Part shown: positions 63,422 through 64,000 of the stretch, in pieces
Layout of the letters: each line of letters opens with the position of its first letter
Numbering within the stretch: the stretch's first letter is position 1
Source of the DNA: Bacteroidetes bacterium GWF2_40_14
GTDB lineage: Bacteria > Bacteroidota > Bacteroidia > Bacteroidales > UBA932
Assembly: GCA_001769195.1 (NCBI GenBank)
Contig: MEOK01000020.1
Coordinates: 66,797-130,796, forward strand
DNA: 64,000 bases
Reading direction: 5' to 3'
Translations under genes and position numbers: made by a program
The notes under the pieces: generated by a model
What the model saw: the letters and a program-made list of their open reading frames with translations, nothing else
Told to the model about the DNA's origin: nothing
Database searches by the model: none

Positions 63422-64000
63422 CTAGCTCTTAACACATTTGACCAGATAAATAAGAATATTTATTAAAAGATAAAGGCAAAAAACAATCAGAAGCGAAACC
63501 GACCAGGTTATATTGAATATTAGAGCGGTGACAAACAATACAAGAGCGGTTATAATAAGCAGATACCTCATCTCGTTTCCCTTCCATTTGAGAGATTTGA
63601 ACTTCAATGAAAACATGGGAATGTTGCTGACTAGCAGATATGAAAGAACGAGTGATGCTACAGGAATAAAGTAATATGTATTTAATAAACCATCAAAGAA
63701 GGTGTTATATGTTGTAAAATGTAAGAACATACAGATTAACAATGCATTTGCTGGGGTGGGAACTCCTATGAAATTTACTGTTTGTCTGGTATCGATATTG
63801 AATTTTGCAAGCCTCAATGCAGAAGCTATTGTAATGACAATGGGTACAAATATCAGAATCTCAAGAAATAGTGTATCGCTGCCACCGGTTACCCTGGAGC
63901 CAAGAAGTTCATCCATCCTGTGATAAAGCAGAATTGTGGGAGCGAGCCCAAAGCTTACGAGGTCTGCAAGTGAGTCAAGCTCTTTGCCCATTGGGGAGTA
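63422..64000 (-). CDS. pssA: CDP-diacylglycerol-serine O-phosphatidyltransferase, N-terminus outside window
   Basis: The visible 193 codons read in from the right edge (YSPMGKELDSLADLVSFG), so the real start is beyond 64000 and the internal ATG at 63989-63991 is not the start. The CDP-alcohol phosphotransferase signature DGxxARxxxxxxxxGxxxDxxxD is half visible: the last G, D and D lie in GKELDSLAD. About five further membrane helices follow. It makes phosphatidylserine, the precursor of phosphatidylethanolamine. Joint transcription with the histidine kinase is likely. Confidence 0.9.
   Translation of the reverse strand, partial: YSPMGKELDSLADLVSFGLAPTILLYHRMDELLGSRVTGGSDTLFLEILIFVPIVITIASALRLAKFNIDTRQTVNFIGVPTPANALLICMFLHFTTYNTFFDGLLNTYYFIPVASLVLSYLLVSNIPMFSLKFKSLKWKGNEMRYLLIITALVLFVTALIFNITWSVSLLIVFCLYLLINILIYLVKCVKS

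Overview
The window is compact chromosomal DNA from a member of the Bacteroidota, most probably order Bacteroidales. Evidence is the chlamydia/Bacteroidota-type V-ATPase operon, the Na+-pumping methylmalonyl-CoA decarboxylase operon, a DUF4492-cydA-cydB operon, a LruC/DUF4842 lipoprotein, a PG_1098-like methyltransferase, DUF4301, DUF349-repeat and HU genes, almost no Shine-Dalgarno sequences, and repeated promoter boxes of the Bacteroidota form TTTG-N19/20-TAnnTTTG. The gene set suits an anaerobe or nanaerobe that ferments to propionate, keeps a bd oxidase and uses sodium bioenergetics. I cannot fix the family or genus. I saw no rRNA, tRNA, CRISPR array, insertion sequence or prophage, and no gap above 300 bases without a gene.

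Layout. 1-2502 (minus): a truncated NamZ-type exo-muramidase and glmM. 2593-9829 (minus): V-ATPase operon E-DUF2764-A-B-D-I-K. 9952-14504 (minus): mce-mmdA-oadG-biotin carrier-oadB. 14627-16036 (minus): a TPR membrane protein and yebC. 16129-20153 (plus): recF, a DciA-like gene, pdxB, DUF4301. 20159-21649: an ECF sigma factor with a membrane partner, divergent from a small membrane protein; both sides carry the same ECF-type promoter. 21773-23782: LruC lipoprotein. 23791-28999: a deoxyhypusine-synthase-like gene, divergent from lysA, tetR, ffh, folD. 28996-33518 (minus): an ABC exporter with a GntR/YtrA repressor, then a TonB-dependent-type receptor. 33640-36119: M28 peptidase and an unknown membrane protein. 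36121-39119 (minus): cydB, cydA, DUF4492. 39223-41702: a Tat-signal DUF362 protein and a NapH-NapG-like fusion ferredoxin. 41710-46848: trmD, then DUF349, yidC, yggS. 46850-51406 (minus): ung, lon, an outer-membrane assembly-like barrel. 51570-53606: HU, a 30-residue basic ribosomal-type protein, rng. 53603-57724 (minus): methyltransferase, GT39 membrane transferase, MATE exporter. 57816-59555: phosphohexomutase. 59550-64000 (minus): a large hybrid histidine kinase and a truncated pssA.

How the genes work together. The clearest system is sodium energy conversion: the decarboxylase should export Na+ while making propionyl-CoA, and the neighbouring V-ATPase has the full set of Na+ ligands in its K ring. 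Most other genes are housekeeping (tRNA modification, protein insertion, DNA repair, ribosome, lysine, folate and B6 synthesis).

The less expected signals are regulatory: two divergent copies of TGTAAC-N16-CGTC around the ECF sigma gene; a YtrA-like operator over the ABC promoter; two genes whose -7 box sits four bases before ATG (predicted leaderless mRNAs); an rng promoter box inside a terminator hairpin; and eight of eight convergent gene pairs abutting or overlapping, most with an inverted repeat over the stops. I found no clearly novel multi-gene defence or biosynthetic system.
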